The notes below the pieces were generated by a model. The model was not told the origin of the DNA. It made no database searches and saw only the letters and a program-made list of their open reading frames with translations. Shown in pieces: positions 25,851-34,840 of a DNA stretch of 64,000 nucleotides. Origin of the DNA: Polaribacter sp. SA4-12 (GTDB lineage: Bacteria; Bacteroidota; Bacteroidia; Flavobacteriales; Flavobacteriaceae); NCBI RefSeq assembly GCF_002163675.1, contig NZ_CP019334.1, forward strand, positions 444,001-508,000, written 5' to 3'. The position numbers and the translations under genes are program-made. Position 1 is the first letter of the stretch, and each line of letters begins with the position of its first letter.

Positions 25851-26411
25851 TTATTTCTTTTTCAAGTTAAAACCTAAATTCAGTTGTAACATTATTGGCC
25901 AAAATCCACCATTTCCATTTGTATCAAAATAATATTGTGGACCAATATCAAATAATAAATGAAAGTTCTTTCCATATTTTCGTTGTATTCCCCAAGTTGG
26001 ACCAAAAGCAAAATCAAAATTTGAGCTTCTTATATAATTACTTTCTATTGTATTTCCTCTAGTTAAAAATCTTAAAGAAACAAAATTACCAGAATTATTT
26101 TCCGTATTTAAGTTTTTAGCTTTTCTTTTTTTAAAATTATAAAATCTTTTATACTGTAAATCTAAAAACGGATTAAAACTGTATAGAAATTCATTGTATG
26201 GTGAAACAGAAATTTCATCATAAGGAGCACCGTAACCAATTCCTAAACTAGCAGAAAATGTTGCTTTGTTTGAAACTGGCATTTCCAATTCAATTGCAGG
26301 ATTTAAAAAATTAACTCGCCAAACTTTTTCAGTTTTAGTGTCTATTTTTTCTTGCGCATAATTCAGAGTTGTTAAAATTCCAAATACTATTATTAGTAAA
26401 TTCTTTTTCAT
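25851..26411 (-). CDS. Probable outer-membrane beta-barrel protein (cassette gene)
   Basis: This 186-residue protein has a clean signal peptide (MKKNLLIIVFGILTTLNYAQ). It then carries beta-strand patterning typical of small barrels (NKATFSASLGIGYG, NFDFAFGPTWGIQRKY, LLFDIGPQYYF, LQLNLGFNLKKK) and ends soon after the last strand. The frame extends 33 codons upstream to 26510, but that part lies in border repeat C, so ATG 26411 is the right start. No specific family is recognised. It is flanked by repeats B and C. Confidence 0.72.
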   Translation of the reverse strand: MKKNLLIIVFGILTTLNYAQEKIDTKTEKVWRVNFLNPAIELEMPVSNKATFSASLGIGYGAPYDEISVSPYNEFLYSFNPFLDLQYKRFYNFKKRKAKNLNTENNSGNFVSLRFLTRGNTIESNYIRSSNFDFAFGPTWGIQRKYGKNFHLLFDIGPQYYFDTNGNGGFWPIMLQLNLGFNLKKK

Positions 26412-26442
26412 TTTTTCTTTATATTGTTGATTTTCGTGTTTT

Positions 26443-26586
26443 AATGTTGCCCAACGGTTGTTTATAAGATTTGTGCGACTGGAAAATCGGAGATTTTTCG
26501 GACGTAGCAAATCGTTTGTTGAATGTTTGTCGGTTCGTTATTTAGTTTAAAAGTAAGCATAAATTTTACAAGTTGTTGGCAGCTGG
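26443..26586. repeat. Cassette-border repeat C (3' of the 181-aa gene)
   Basis: 144 nt. The left end GCCCAACGGTTGTTTATAAG (about 26449-26468) matches repeats A and I. The right end GTTGTTGGCAGCTGG lies 7 nt from the stop of the 181-aa gene. The central hairpin is GGAAAATC / GATTTTTC at 26481-26499 with a 3-nt loop. The interior differs from A and B, so it is a third subfamily. Confidence 0.72.
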
Positions 26587-26593
26587 TTTTTAA

Positions 26594-27139
26594 TTATAAA
26601 TTATAACTTTTTCTTAAGCTTGTCTCTATAAGCTTAATCAAACTAGGTAAAGTTTTACTGAATTTCTCACCTCTTACTTCCGGTAGTTTATTCCAGCCTT
26701 CAGGTTTCGTTATCGAGTCTTTATAAATATGCCATCTTTCAATATCCATTCTTATTGATTCACAGTTTGTAAGAATATTTTCGATTATTTCAATATCCTT
26801 AGTTTCCATAAATAATTTTAAGGTCATACATTTATAATCAAAATCAACATAATTATCACGAATCTCATCTCTGATTTTATTAAAAATCTCATCTGAGTGT
26901 TTTCCGAATTCTGTTTGATTTAAAAAATATTGCAAAGAAATCCTTAGAGATTGATAGCTTCTAAAAAACTCTTTAGCTTCTATTAATTTACTTTCTTGAA
27001 TTTTAGCAAAAGATATTTCTCTTTTTTTTATATCCCAATCAATAAATAACTTTATAATAAATCCAATTATTCCAAGTATAAAAATAATTTGAGTCCAGTT
27101 ATTTATTATAAATTCATACCATTGAATATCTTCTTTCAT
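26594..27139 (-). CDS. Hypothetical single-pass membrane protein (cassette gene)
   Basis: This 181-residue protein has an N-terminal membrane helix (about 14-33, WTQIIFILGIIGFIIKLFI) followed by a long helical cytosolic domain with many charged residues (KKREISFAKIQESKLIEAKEFF) and conserved-looking Trp and Cys (DYKCMTL, IERWHIYKD). I recognise no family; membrane-anchored helical effectors of this layout occur in defence and toxin systems, but nothing here proves that. It is flanked by repeat C and a short border element at 27154. Confidence 0.62.
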   Translation of the reverse strand: MKEDIQWYEFIINNWTQIIFILGIIGFIIKLFIDWDIKKREISFAKIQESKLIEAKEFFRSYQSLRISLQYFLNQTEFGKHSDEIFNKIRDEIRDNYVDFDYKCMTLKLFMETKDIEIIENILTNCESIRMDIERWHIYKDSITKPEGWNKLPEVRGEKFSKTLPSLIKLIETSLRKSYNL

Positions 27140-27153
27140 ATTTTTTTATTTAC

Positions 27154-27170
27154 TTGCTGCCAACTCCTAT
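27154..27170. repeat. Short border element
   Basis: GCTGCCAACTCC lies upstream of the 181-aa gene and mirrors the GTTGGCAGC end of repeat C. It marks the outer edge of the cassette block, before the aldo/keto reductase. Confidence 0.45.
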
Positions 27171-27182
27171 TAATAAAAATTT

Positions 27183-28181
27183 TTATTTCAAAATAGCGTT
27201 AATACTTACTAACTCCTCTTCTGAAAAAGAAGTGTTCTCAGTTGCTTTTACACTATCTATAATTTGAGATGTTTTACTGGCTCCAATTAGTACAGAAGTA
27301 ATTCTATCATCTTTTAAAATCCAAGAAATTGCCATTTGTGCTAAATTCTGATTTCTACTTTTAGCAATTTCATTTAAACCTTTAATTTTAGGAAGCATTT
27401 CTAGTACTGTATCCGTATTTAAAAACGGACTATCTTTTACGGCTCTAGAATCTTTTGGCAATCCGTTTATGTATTTGTCAGTTAACATTCCTTGCGCTAA
27501 AGGAGAAAAACAAATTGCACCAACACCAGAATTTCCTAATAAATCTAACAATCCATCTTCAATCCAACGATCAAACAAACTATATCTTGGTTGATGAATT
27601 AAACAAGGTGTTCCTAAATCTTTCAATATTTTAAAAGCTTCTTTTGCTCTTTCTGGTCTGTAATTAGAAAGACCAACATACAAAGCTTTTCCTTGTCTTA
27701 CCATTAAATCTAATGTGCCCATTGTTTCTTCTAAAGGTGTATCGTTATCTGGTCTGTGATGATAAAAAATATCAACATAATCTAAGTTCATTCTTTGTAA
27801 ACTTTGATCTAAACTAGAAACTAAATACTTTTTAGAACCATTATCTCCATAAGGTCCATCCCACATTCCATAACCCGCTTTAGATGAAATAATCATTTCA
27901 TCTCTGTAGTTTTTAAAATCTTTTTTTAATATTTTACCTAAGTTTTTTTCTGCAGAACCAGGCGAAGGTCCGTAATTATTAGCCAAATCAAAATGTGTAA
28001 TTCCATTATCGAAAGCACATTTTAATAAGTTTCTAGCGTTTTTAAAACTGTCATTATCACCGAAATTGTGCCATAAGCCTAAAGAAAGTTCAGGTAACAA
28101 TAATCCACTATTTCCTGTTCTTCTGTAATTCATCTTTTTATAGCGATTTTCATCTGCTACATATTTGCCTTTTTTACTCAT
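27183..28181 (-). CDS. Aldo/keto reductase (YghZ/Gpr-like)
   Basis: This 332-residue NADPH-dependent TIM-barrel oxidoreductase has the catalytic tetrad in place: Asp and Tyr in FDLANNYGPSPG, Lys in ISSKAGYGMWDGPYG, and His in FYHHRPDND. The GMWDGPYGDNGSKKYL segment is typical of the subfamily that reduces L-glyceraldehyde 3-phosphate and methylglyoxal. C-terminal cofactor residues lie around SVLIGASKTSQIID. It overlaps the preceding MFS gene by 4 nt (ATGA), so carrier and reductase are translationally coupled and probably handle the same carbonyl or sugar compound. Confidence 0.93.
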   Translation of the reverse strand: MSKKGKYVADENRYKKMNYRRTGNSGLLLPELSLGLWHNFGDNDSFKNARNLLKCAFDNGITHFDLANNYGPSPGSAEKNLGKILKKDFKNYRDEMIISSKAGYGMWDGPYGDNGSKKYLVSSLDQSLQRMNLDYVDIFYHHRPDNDTPLEETMGTLDLMVRQGKALYVGLSNYRPERAKEAFKILKDLGTPCLIHQPRYSLFDRWIEDGLLDLLGNSGVGAICFSPLAQGMLTDKYINGLPKDSRAVKDSPFLNTDTVLEMLPKIKGLNEIAKSRNQNLAQMAISWILKDDRITSVLIGASKTSQIIDSVKATENTSFSEEELVSINAILK

Positions 28182-29431
28182 AATTTTGATATACTTTTTC
28201 TAAATCCTAAAGCAGCTAATAAACCAACAATAGGGATTATTGTAAATGTTGTAAATAAATGTTGATACTCAATAATTGTAGGGTTTTCGCCTAACATATA
28301 ACCTATAAATAATGACATAAAAATGTCTGGAGTAAACCCTACTACAGAAATAATTCCGACTAAAGTTCCTGTCATTTGCAAGGGCGTTTTTGTTTCTTCA
28401 ATAATAGCAAAATACAAACCTCTTAAAGAATAGGTTCCTAATGCCATAAAGATAAAGCTTGTAAATGATAAAAAGATAGGTTGTTCGTTAAAAATTCCAA
28501 AGCCTAATATTGCTGATGCTAAAATCAATATAGAAAAACTAGGTATAATGATTTTCGATGGAATAAATCTATCTGCAACCCAACCAATAGAAATTGCTGC
28601 AATTGGTCTTAAATACTGAATAAACACAGCAAAATAGGTGGCTTCTTCTAAAGAATAATTCCAAACATCTTTGGCATACGTTCCATAAACGCCTGTTAAT
28701 TTATAAGAACAATATCCACAGAAAATAATTAAAGAATGAAAGATTACTTTCTTTTGTTTCATTAAAGAAAATGCTTTCTTAAAATTGAATTGAAACTCTT
28801 TTCCTGATTCGAAATTATCATCTTCTTTTGGTAAAATTTTCCAAATTAAGAATGAAACTACAAAAACGATAAAAGTGATGGTTCCAATAATATATTGCAA
28901 GGTTTCAATTTTATGTTCAGATGTAATTTCTATTCCTTTTTCAGGAAAAAAGAACGTTAAAATTCCAGCTCCAGATAAAGCAATTGTTGCTGCAAAAAAT
29001 CCTCTTCCACCATCTAATAACCCAAAAGACAATCCTTGGTTATGTTCATTTCCCCATTGTCTTGTTGCTTTTACCAAAGAAGCCCAAAACAATAGAATTG
29101 TTGAAATCCCCCAAAAGGAATACAATATTTTTAATGTAAAAATTGAAGGAATCATAAGCATCCAAAAACCACCAATTGCTGTTAAAAATAAAGAGATGGA
29201 TAATAGCTTTCTAGCTTCCCATTTATCTGCAATAAAACCACCAAAAAAGTAGGAGAGGACTGCTGTAATACCATATAAAGCTTGTGCTTCACCAATTTGA
29301 GCATCAGAAATTAAAAAGGCTTCTCTAATTACTGGTTTAAAAACACGCATCAAAATAAATGGTAATAGAAAAATAGCTTCTCCAGCAATAATGAGAAGAA
29401 ACATTGACGTAATTTTTCGTTGTTTTTGCAT
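28178..29431 (-). CDS. MFS transporter coupled to the aldo/keto reductase
   Basis: This 417-residue major facilitator has 12 predicted helices. The loop 2-3 motif is GGFIADKWEARK (equivalent to GxxxDrxGrr), and a large central loop (KEDDNFESGKEFQFNFKKAF) separates the two six-helix halves. A second motif copy is IGWVADRFIPSK. The substrate is unknown, but the 4-nt overlap with a YghZ-like reductase points to a sugar or sugar-phosphate-like compound. It is the first gene of the operon. Confidence 0.88.
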   Translation of the reverse strand: MQKQRKITSMFLLIIAGEAIFLLPFILMRVFKPVIREAFLISDAQIGEAQALYGITAVLSYFFGGFIADKWEARKLLSISLFLTAIGGFWMLMIPSIFTLKILYSFWGISTILLFWASLVKATRQWGNEHNQGLSFGLLDGGRGFFAATIALSGAGILTFFFPEKGIEITSEHKIETLQYIIGTITFIVFVVSFLIWKILPKEDDNFESGKEFQFNFKKAFSLMKQKKVIFHSLIIFCGYCSYKLTGVYGTYAKDVWNYSLEEATYFAVFIQYLRPIAAISIGWVADRFIPSKIIIPSFSILILASAILGFGIFNEQPIFLSFTSFIFMALGTYSLRGLYFAIIEETKTPLQMTGTLVGIISVVGFTPDIFMSLFIGYMLGENPTIIEYQHLFTTFTIIPIVGLLAALGFRKSISKL

Positions 29432-29555
29432 TTGTCTAAAATAAGGTTTCTTTTATAATTGTAATAAATGATGCTGAAGAAGACCTTTTTTCTTATCCTT
29501 TTTATTGGATTAAATACTTTAAATGCGTAATATTGAGGTAAATAAAAACAAGAAA

Positions 29556-30407
29556 ATGAAGAATTTAATCTTACCATTATCAATTATTATTTTGATGACA
29601 GCCTCTTGTGTGTCTAAAAAAAAGTATGCAGATCTAGAAACTAGGTATACCGATGCTAGAGGGAATTTGCAGAAATTGGAATTAAAATTCGAAAAAATTG
29701 ATAGAAGAGTTGAAATTTATAATAAAAAAATTAATTCTTTAAAAGGAGAAAATGTTACTTTAGAAAGAGAAAATGCTTTAAAACTAGACATGGTTGATGG
29801 TAAGGTTGTGGTTTCTAAAGAAACAAGAATGTTAATGAATAAAACATTGTCGAAAATTGATCCTAAAAAATTAGCAACGGCAAAAACATTAAAAGATTCT
29901 TTAGATTTAGCGGTTTCTTATTCCTTGGTAAGAAAAGCGTTGGGTAAATCTGAGTTTAATAATTCTGAAGATATACATATTGATATCGAAGAAACGGTAG
30001 TTATGATTTCTGTTTCAGATAAATTACTATTTAATTCTGGTAGTTATCAAGTTAAAAAAAGCGCTTTAAAGTTGATTACCAAATTGGCAGATATTATTCA
30101 ATCTGAACCTAGTATAGATGTAATGATTGAAGGTCATGCAGATTCTAAAACAATTAAAAATGAAAGTGTAAATGACAATTGGGATTTAAGTGTAAAAAGA
30201 GCGACATCTATAGTTCGATTACTTCAAAATAAATTCGAAATTGAAGGAAGTAGATTAATCGCTTCAGGTAGGGGAGATACGATGCCTTTATTACCAAACA
30301 CAAGTAGTGCAAATAGAGCAAAGAATAGAAGAACCAAAATTATTTTATTACCGAATTTAAATAAGTTTTTTGCTTTGTTAGCTGAAGAAGGAGTAATAGA
30401 AAAATAA
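29556..30407 (+). CDS. OmpA-family peptidoglycan-binding lipoprotein
   Basis: The protein has 283 residues from ATG 29556 (MKNLILPLSIIILMTASC), chosen because it gives a direct signal peptide and lipobox; an in-frame start at 29523 would add 11 charged residues before it. A helical coiled-coil region (about 25-75) is followed by a C-terminal OmpA-like domain (about 165-270) with VMIEGHADSKT, NWDLSVKRATSIVRLL and NRAKNRRTKI, the Asp and Arg that clasp diaminopimelate. It probably tethers the outer membrane to peptidoglycan. Confidence 0.93.
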   Translation: MKNLILPLSIIILMTASCVSKKKYADLETRYTDARGNLQKLELKFEKIDRRVEIYNKKINSLKGENVTLERENALKLDMVDGKVVVSKETRMLMNKTLSKIDPKKLATAKTLKDSLDLAVSYSLVRKALGKSEFNNSEDIHIDIEETVVMISVSDKLLFNSGSYQVKKSALKLITKLADIIQSEPSIDVMIEGHADSKTIKNESVNDNWDLSVKRATSIVRLLQNKFEIEGSRLIASGRGDTMPLLPNTSSANRAKNRRTKIILLPNLNKFFALLAEEGVIEK

Positions 30408-30427
30408 TTATTATCACTATAAAACAT

Positions 30428-30462
30428 AAAAGTATCGATTTTTAAAAATCGATACTTTTTTT
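30428..30462. terminator. Bidirectional terminator
   Basis: The stem AAAGTATCGATTTTT / AAAAATCGATACTTT is near-perfect and followed by T runs. It is shared by the convergent OmpA and FAD/Fe-S oxidase genes. Confidence 0.9.
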
Positions 30463-30485
30463 ATATAATATATCTACAGGAAGTT

Positions 30486-33383
30486 CTAAACTAATGCTTC
30501 TTTTAAAATAGTGATTGGGTGTTTTGCAATACGTTTTGTTCCATCATAAATTTGATGTCTACAACTTGTTCCTGCAGCAACAATCTGAGTCTCTTTTGGT
30601 GTATTTCTCACCTTCGGGAATAAAGTATCTTCACCAACTTGCATAGAAACTTTATAATGTTCTTTTTCATATCCAAAAGAACCTGCCATTCCACAACAAC
30701 CAGAATTAATAATCGTTACCGAATAATTTGTTGGAATATTTAAAACTTGAAAACTTGCATGCGTTCCAGACAATGCTTTTTGATGACAATGTCCGTGTAT
30801 TTTTAAGGTTTTAGCAGCTGTTGTAAATAAAGAAGTATCAATGTTTCCTTTTTCTAATTCTTTTGATAAAAACTCTTCAAATGTAAAACTGTTTTCAGCA
30901 ATTTTTTCTGCGGATGTTTTATCATCAGCTAAACGAATATATTCGTCTCTAAAACCTAAAATTGCAGAAGGTTCTATTCCTAATAGCGGAGTTTCATCTG
31001 TTATAATATCTTTAAAAATAGCAACATTATTATTACAAATTTGTTTCGCTTCTTTTAAAAATCCTTTAGAAATATGGCTTCTTCCACTTTCATCGTGGTT
31101 CACTGTTTTTACTTCGTACCCTAATTTTTCTAATAAAATAACGGCATCTTGCCCGATTTCAGCATCGTAGAAATTTGTGAATTCATCATTAAATAAATAA
31201 ACCGCTTTTTTAGATGTTTTTGGGTGATGTTTTTTTAACCAACTCTCTAAAGTCTGATTTGCTAATTTTGGCACTGAACGTTCAACAGCCACACCTAAAA
31301 CTTTTTTAGCAATAATTGAATTGGTAAAAAAGTTTGTGATTTTAGGAAAAGCACTTCCTAATTTATTGTATTTGGCATTATTTGCAAATAATTTATTTCT
31401 AAAAGAATACCCATTTGCTTCTTGATATTGGTATAAAAACTCAGCCTTCATCGTTGCAATATCCACATTACTTGGGCATTCTGATGCACAAGCTTTACAA
31501 CTTAAACAAAGGTCAAAAACTTGTTTTAATTCTTTATGATTAAACTTATTCGCTTTATCAGAATTTGTTAAAAATTCACGTAACGTATTTGCTCTTGCTC
31601 TTGTAGTATCTTTTTCGTCTTTTGTAGCTCTGTAACTTGGGCACATTGTTCCACCAGCTTCTACAGGTTTTCTACAATCTCCAGAACCGTTACATTTTTC
31701 TGCTAATTTTAAAATTCCTTCACTATCAGAAAAATCTTGAATTGTTTCAATTGTTGGTTCATTTCTGTCAACTTCATAACGAAGGCTTTCATCCATAGAA
31801 AAAGCATCCGTAATTTTCCCTTGATTAAAAACGTTATTAGGGTCAAATGCCTTTTTAATTCTTCTTAATAGTTGATAATTTTTATCACCAATCATTAAAG
31901 GAATAAACTCTGCACGCACAATTCCATCTCCATGTTCACCAGAAAAAGAACCTTTATATTTTTTGACTAACTCAGCAGTTTCTGTCGTAATTTTTCTAAA
32001 TAAAACAACATCTTCACCTTTCTTAATATTCAAAATAGGTCGTAAATGCAATTCACCAGCTCCTGCATGTGCATAATACACAGCGTTTTGCTGATATTTA
32101 TCCATAATTTGGGTAAACTCTTCAATATAACTTGGCAAGTCTTCTAAAGCAACAGCAGTATCTTCTATACATGCAACGGCTTTTTTATCACCAATAATAT
32201 TTGCCAAAGCACCTAAACCTGCTTTTCTTAAATAATGAACCTTAGCAAGGTCTTTTCCGTATACTTTTGGATGATGATAGCCAAAGTTGTTTTTTTCTAA
32301 ATCAGCAATTAAATTATCCGCTAAAACTTCTGCTTCTTCTAATGAATTTGCAGAAACTTCTAACATTAAAACAGCTTCTGGATCTCCTTGTAAAAAGAAC
32401 CTGTTTTTTGCCAATTCACGATTGTTTTTTGTACAATCTAAAATGGTTTTATCCATCAATTCACAATTATATAAATTGTGATTCATTGCAATTACAGTCG
32501 CTTTTAAGCTTTCATTGATACTCTTAAAATGAGTACAAACCATGATGCTCTCTTTAGGAGCTACATCATCTAACTGTAATTTAATTGATGTAGAAAAAGC
32601 CAATGTTCCTTCACTTCCAGATAATAGTTTTGCAACGTTTATAGTTGGTGAAGTTCCGCCAAATAAATCTGATTTTAAAAATTCATCAACCGCATAACCT
32701 GTACAACGTCTATGAATTGTTTCTTTAGGAAACTGTTCTTTAATTTCTTTTTGGGCAGACTCTGAAACAAGTTCAGAGTAAATAGATTGATAAATCTTTC
32801 CTTCTTGCGAATCTTCTTTTGTCTTTTTGATGAATTCTGCAGACGTAATTTCTTTAAAAGTAACAAAACTTCCATCACTTAAAATGGCATCAATTTCTAA
32901 TACTTTATCACGCGTAACTCCGTATTTAATAGAAGTACTTCCAGATGAATTGTTACCAACCATTCCACCCATCATACATCTGTTAGATGTTGATGTATTT
33001 GGACCGAAAAATAAACCATGAGGTTTTAAGTAAATATTTAAAGAATCTCTTACAATTCCTGGTTCTAACGTAATTGTTTTTGCTTTTTCATCAAAAGAAA
33101 TAATATTGGTAAAATGTTTAGAAACATCAACTACAATTCCATCTCCAACACATTGTCCTGCCAAAGAAGTTCCTGCAGTTCTTGGTATTAAAGTGATGTT
33201 ATTTTTTGTAGCAAAATCAATTAAGGTTTTAATGTCTTTTTTATCCTTTGGAAAAGCAACCGCTAAAGGAATTTTACGATAAACAGAAGCATCTGTTGCA
33301 TACAAAGTTTTGTGTAAATTATCAAAAAGAACATCACCAGAAAGTGAATTATGTAAGTTGTCTAAAGTTGTACTATTTATCAT
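30486..33383 (-). CDS. FAD-linked oxidase with Fe-S domain (D-lactate/2-hydroxyacid dehydrogenase type)
   Basis: This 965-residue two-part enzyme has an N-terminal FAD-binding 4 domain (PRTAGTSLAGQCVGDGIVVDVS, GGMVGNNSSGSTSIKYG), an FAD-oxidase C domain (to about 525; HAGAGELHLRPILN, GEHGDGIVRAEF), then a ferredoxin-like part with CNGSGDC and CLSCKACASECPSNVD, and a CCG-type cysteine-rich C-terminal domain (HGHCHQKAL, NSGCCGMAGSFGYE). This fusion oxidises D-lactate or another 2-hydroxy acid and passes electrons to the membrane pool. Length and motifs fit the Bacteroidota form, in which GlcD- and GlcF-like parts are one protein. It is monocistronic. Confidence 0.93.
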   Translation of the reverse strand: MINSTTLDNLHNSLSGDVLFDNLHKTLYATDASVYRKIPLAVAFPKDKKDIKTLIDFATKNNITLIPRTAGTSLAGQCVGDGIVVDVSKHFTNIISFDEKAKTITLEPGIVRDSLNIYLKPHGLFFGPNTSTSNRCMMGGMVGNNSSGSTSIKYGVTRDKVLEIDAILSDGSFVTFKEITSAEFIKKTKEDSQEGKIYQSIYSELVSESAQKEIKEQFPKETIHRRCTGYAVDEFLKSDLFGGTSPTINVAKLLSGSEGTLAFSTSIKLQLDDVAPKESIMVCTHFKSINESLKATVIAMNHNLYNCELMDKTILDCTKNNRELAKNRFFLQGDPEAVLMLEVSANSLEEAEVLADNLIADLEKNNFGYHHPKVYGKDLAKVHYLRKAGLGALANIIGDKKAVACIEDTAVALEDLPSYIEEFTQIMDKYQQNAVYYAHAGAGELHLRPILNIKKGEDVVLFRKITTETAELVKKYKGSFSGEHGDGIVRAEFIPLMIGDKNYQLLRRIKKAFDPNNVFNQGKITDAFSMDESLRYEVDRNEPTIETIQDFSDSEGILKLAEKCNGSGDCRKPVEAGGTMCPSYRATKDEKDTTRARANTLREFLTNSDKANKFNHKELKQVFDLCLSCKACASECPSNVDIATMKAEFLYQYQEANGYSFRNKLFANNAKYNKLGSAFPKITNFFTNSIIAKKVLGVAVERSVPKLANQTLESWLKKHHPKTSKKAVYLFNDEFTNFYDAEIGQDAVILLEKLGYEVKTVNHDESGRSHISKGFLKEAKQICNNNVAIFKDIITDETPLLGIEPSAILGFRDEYIRLADDKTSAEKIAENSFTFEEFLSKELEKGNIDTSLFTTAAKTLKIHGHCHQKALSGTHASFQVLNIPTNYSVTIINSGCCGMAGSFGYEKEHYKVSMQVGEDTLFPKVRNTPKETQIVAAGTSCRHQIYDGTKRIAKHPITILKEALV

Positions 33384-33715
33384 TATTGACTATTGAAAAA
33401 GTAAAAATATAGAGACAAATATCCGAATAAAAAATTCATTATTTCTATCAAAAAAACTTCTTTGAATATTTTTATTGATTCTATAAAAAATGATTTAAAA
33501 AACTGATGATTTGAGAGGTTTGAAAAGTATATTTATAAATCTACGCTATTTCTGATAATTGTATATATACTAGGTTTTAAAAAGTATCTTTGCCAAACAT
33601 TATTTACCAAACAATTGAAGTCAGATTGTTCTTAAATAATTTTTATAACACAATTTTAAATTTACGCGTTGCAAATTTTATTTGTCTGCAATTCGTTATA
33701 ATGAAACGTTAATTG
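33384..33715. other. Intergenic region with divergent promoters
   Basis: 332 nt between divergent genes. Apart from the promoter at 33559-33592 I see no gene, RNA or repeat; the rest is AT-rich sequence. Confidence 0.6.
33559..33592 (+). promoter_or_regulatory. Bacteroidota-type promoter for the methyltransferase
   Basis: TTG (33559-33561) and TATCTTTG (33585-33592) are separated by 23 nt, within the TTG-N17-23-TAnnTTTG form. It implies a leader of about 115 nt. Confidence 0.55.
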
Positions 33716-34783
33716 ATGAATTCAGATATACAAATAAACAAACCAACACCAATTATTCCTGGTGAAAAAATAATAAAATTTGATCGTTCTACAGATGTAA
33801 GAGAAACGATCTATGCAATGAAAGGCGGTGCAACTGTTGTAATTACTGAATTTTATAACAACGGAATGTTACTTTTAAAAGAGTTGCATAAACATTTAAA
33901 AAATAGATTGCCCAACAAAACGTTTTCTGAACAACGTGAGTTTAGAGGAGAATATCATAAACTGTCTAATCAAATTTTAGTAGAAATTACAGATTTTGAA
34001 GTTGCTCTTAAAAAAGCACCTAAAATTGGTTGGATAAAAATATTATATCCAGAAAATGATCAATTCTTTTTAACCTTTTCGCAAGTTCAAGGATTAAATA
34101 GTGCTTGGCAATGGTATAAGAACGGAATTTCAGTGCCCGTATTAAGAAATAAAATTCATCCATATTATGGTACGTATTTTCCAACTCGTTTCGATCATTT
34201 AATATTGTTCGATAATTGGTTAAAACGTTATGAAGGTGCTAAAAAATCTGCAATCGATGTTGGTATTGGTAGTGGTGTACTTTCTTTTCAGATGATACAA
34301 CATGGTTTTCAGAAAGTGTTTGGTACAGATACAAATCCGAATGCAATTGTTGGTTTAAAAGAATTTATGGGAGACACAAAGTTATCTCGTAAAATCGAAT
34401 TAAATCACGGGAATCTTTTTGCTACAATAGAAAAAGAAGTAGAATTGATTGTTTTTAATCCACCTTGGTTGCCAGCAGTTTCTAATTTAGAAAATATTGA
34501 CGAAGCTATTTATTACAATAAAAACTTATTTCCTAAGTTTTTTGCAGAAGCAAATAACAGATTGTCTAAAGATGGAAAATTGGTGATCTTATTCTCTAAT
34601 TTAGCACAAATAACAAAAACTTCTAAAGAACATCCTATAGAAAAAGAACTTGCAAAAGGAGTTCGTTTTAAACTAGAAAAGTGTTTGAAGAAAACGGTAA
34701 AAAAGGCTTCTGATAAAACAAAAAGAGATCAAAATTGGCGTGGAATTGAAGAAGTAGAACTTTGGGTTTTAGTTAAGAAATAA
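33716..34783 (+). CDS. Class I SAM-dependent methyltransferase
   Basis: This 355-residue protein has a Rossmann methyltransferase domain in its C-terminal part: motif I is AIDVGIGSGVLSFQMI (about 179-194), motif II is KVFGTDTNPNAI, and motif IV is LIVFNPPWLPA, the NPPW form used by enzymes that methylate amide, imino or exocyclic nitrogen, as in PrmC- or RsmC-like enzymes. The N-terminal ~130 residues are of unknown fold and probably recognise the substrate. ATG 33716 is preferred over the adjoining TTG. There is no release factor or ribosomal neighbour to name a target. Confidence 0.85.
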   Translation: MNSDIQINKPTPIIPGEKIIKFDRSTDVRETIYAMKGGATVVITEFYNNGMLLLKELHKHLKNRLPNKTFSEQREFRGEYHKLSNQILVEITDFEVALKKAPKIGWIKILYPENDQFFLTFSQVQGLNSAWQWYKNGISVPVLRNKIHPYYGTYFPTRFDHLILFDNWLKRYEGAKKSAIDVGIGSGVLSFQMIQHGFQKVFGTDTNPNAIVGLKEFMGDTKLSRKIELNHGNLFATIEKEVELIVFNPPWLPAVSNLENIDEAIYYNKNLFPKFFAEANNRLSKDGKLVILFSNLAQITKTSKEHPIEKELAKGVRFKLEKCLKKTVKKASDKTKRDQNWRGIEEVELWVLVKK

Positions 34784-34813
34784 AATACACCACTTTTAAA
34801 AATAACATAAAGA

Positions 34814-34840
34814 ATACCTGAATTATTTAGGTGTTTTTTT
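34814..34840 (+). terminator. Terminator after the methyltransferase
   Basis: The stem ATACCTGAA / TTTAGGTGT (with G-T pairs) and a T run end at the stop codon of the convergent MFS gene. Confidence 0.7.

Noticed and set aside
26412..26510. N-terminal extension of the 186-aa protein gene
   Set aside because: It is encoded by border repeat C and would bury the signal peptide.
24265..27170. Classical integron
   Set aside because: No integron integrase or attI is in the window, and the repeat ends do not fit RYYYAAC/GTTRRRY consistently, so I call the array only cassette-like.
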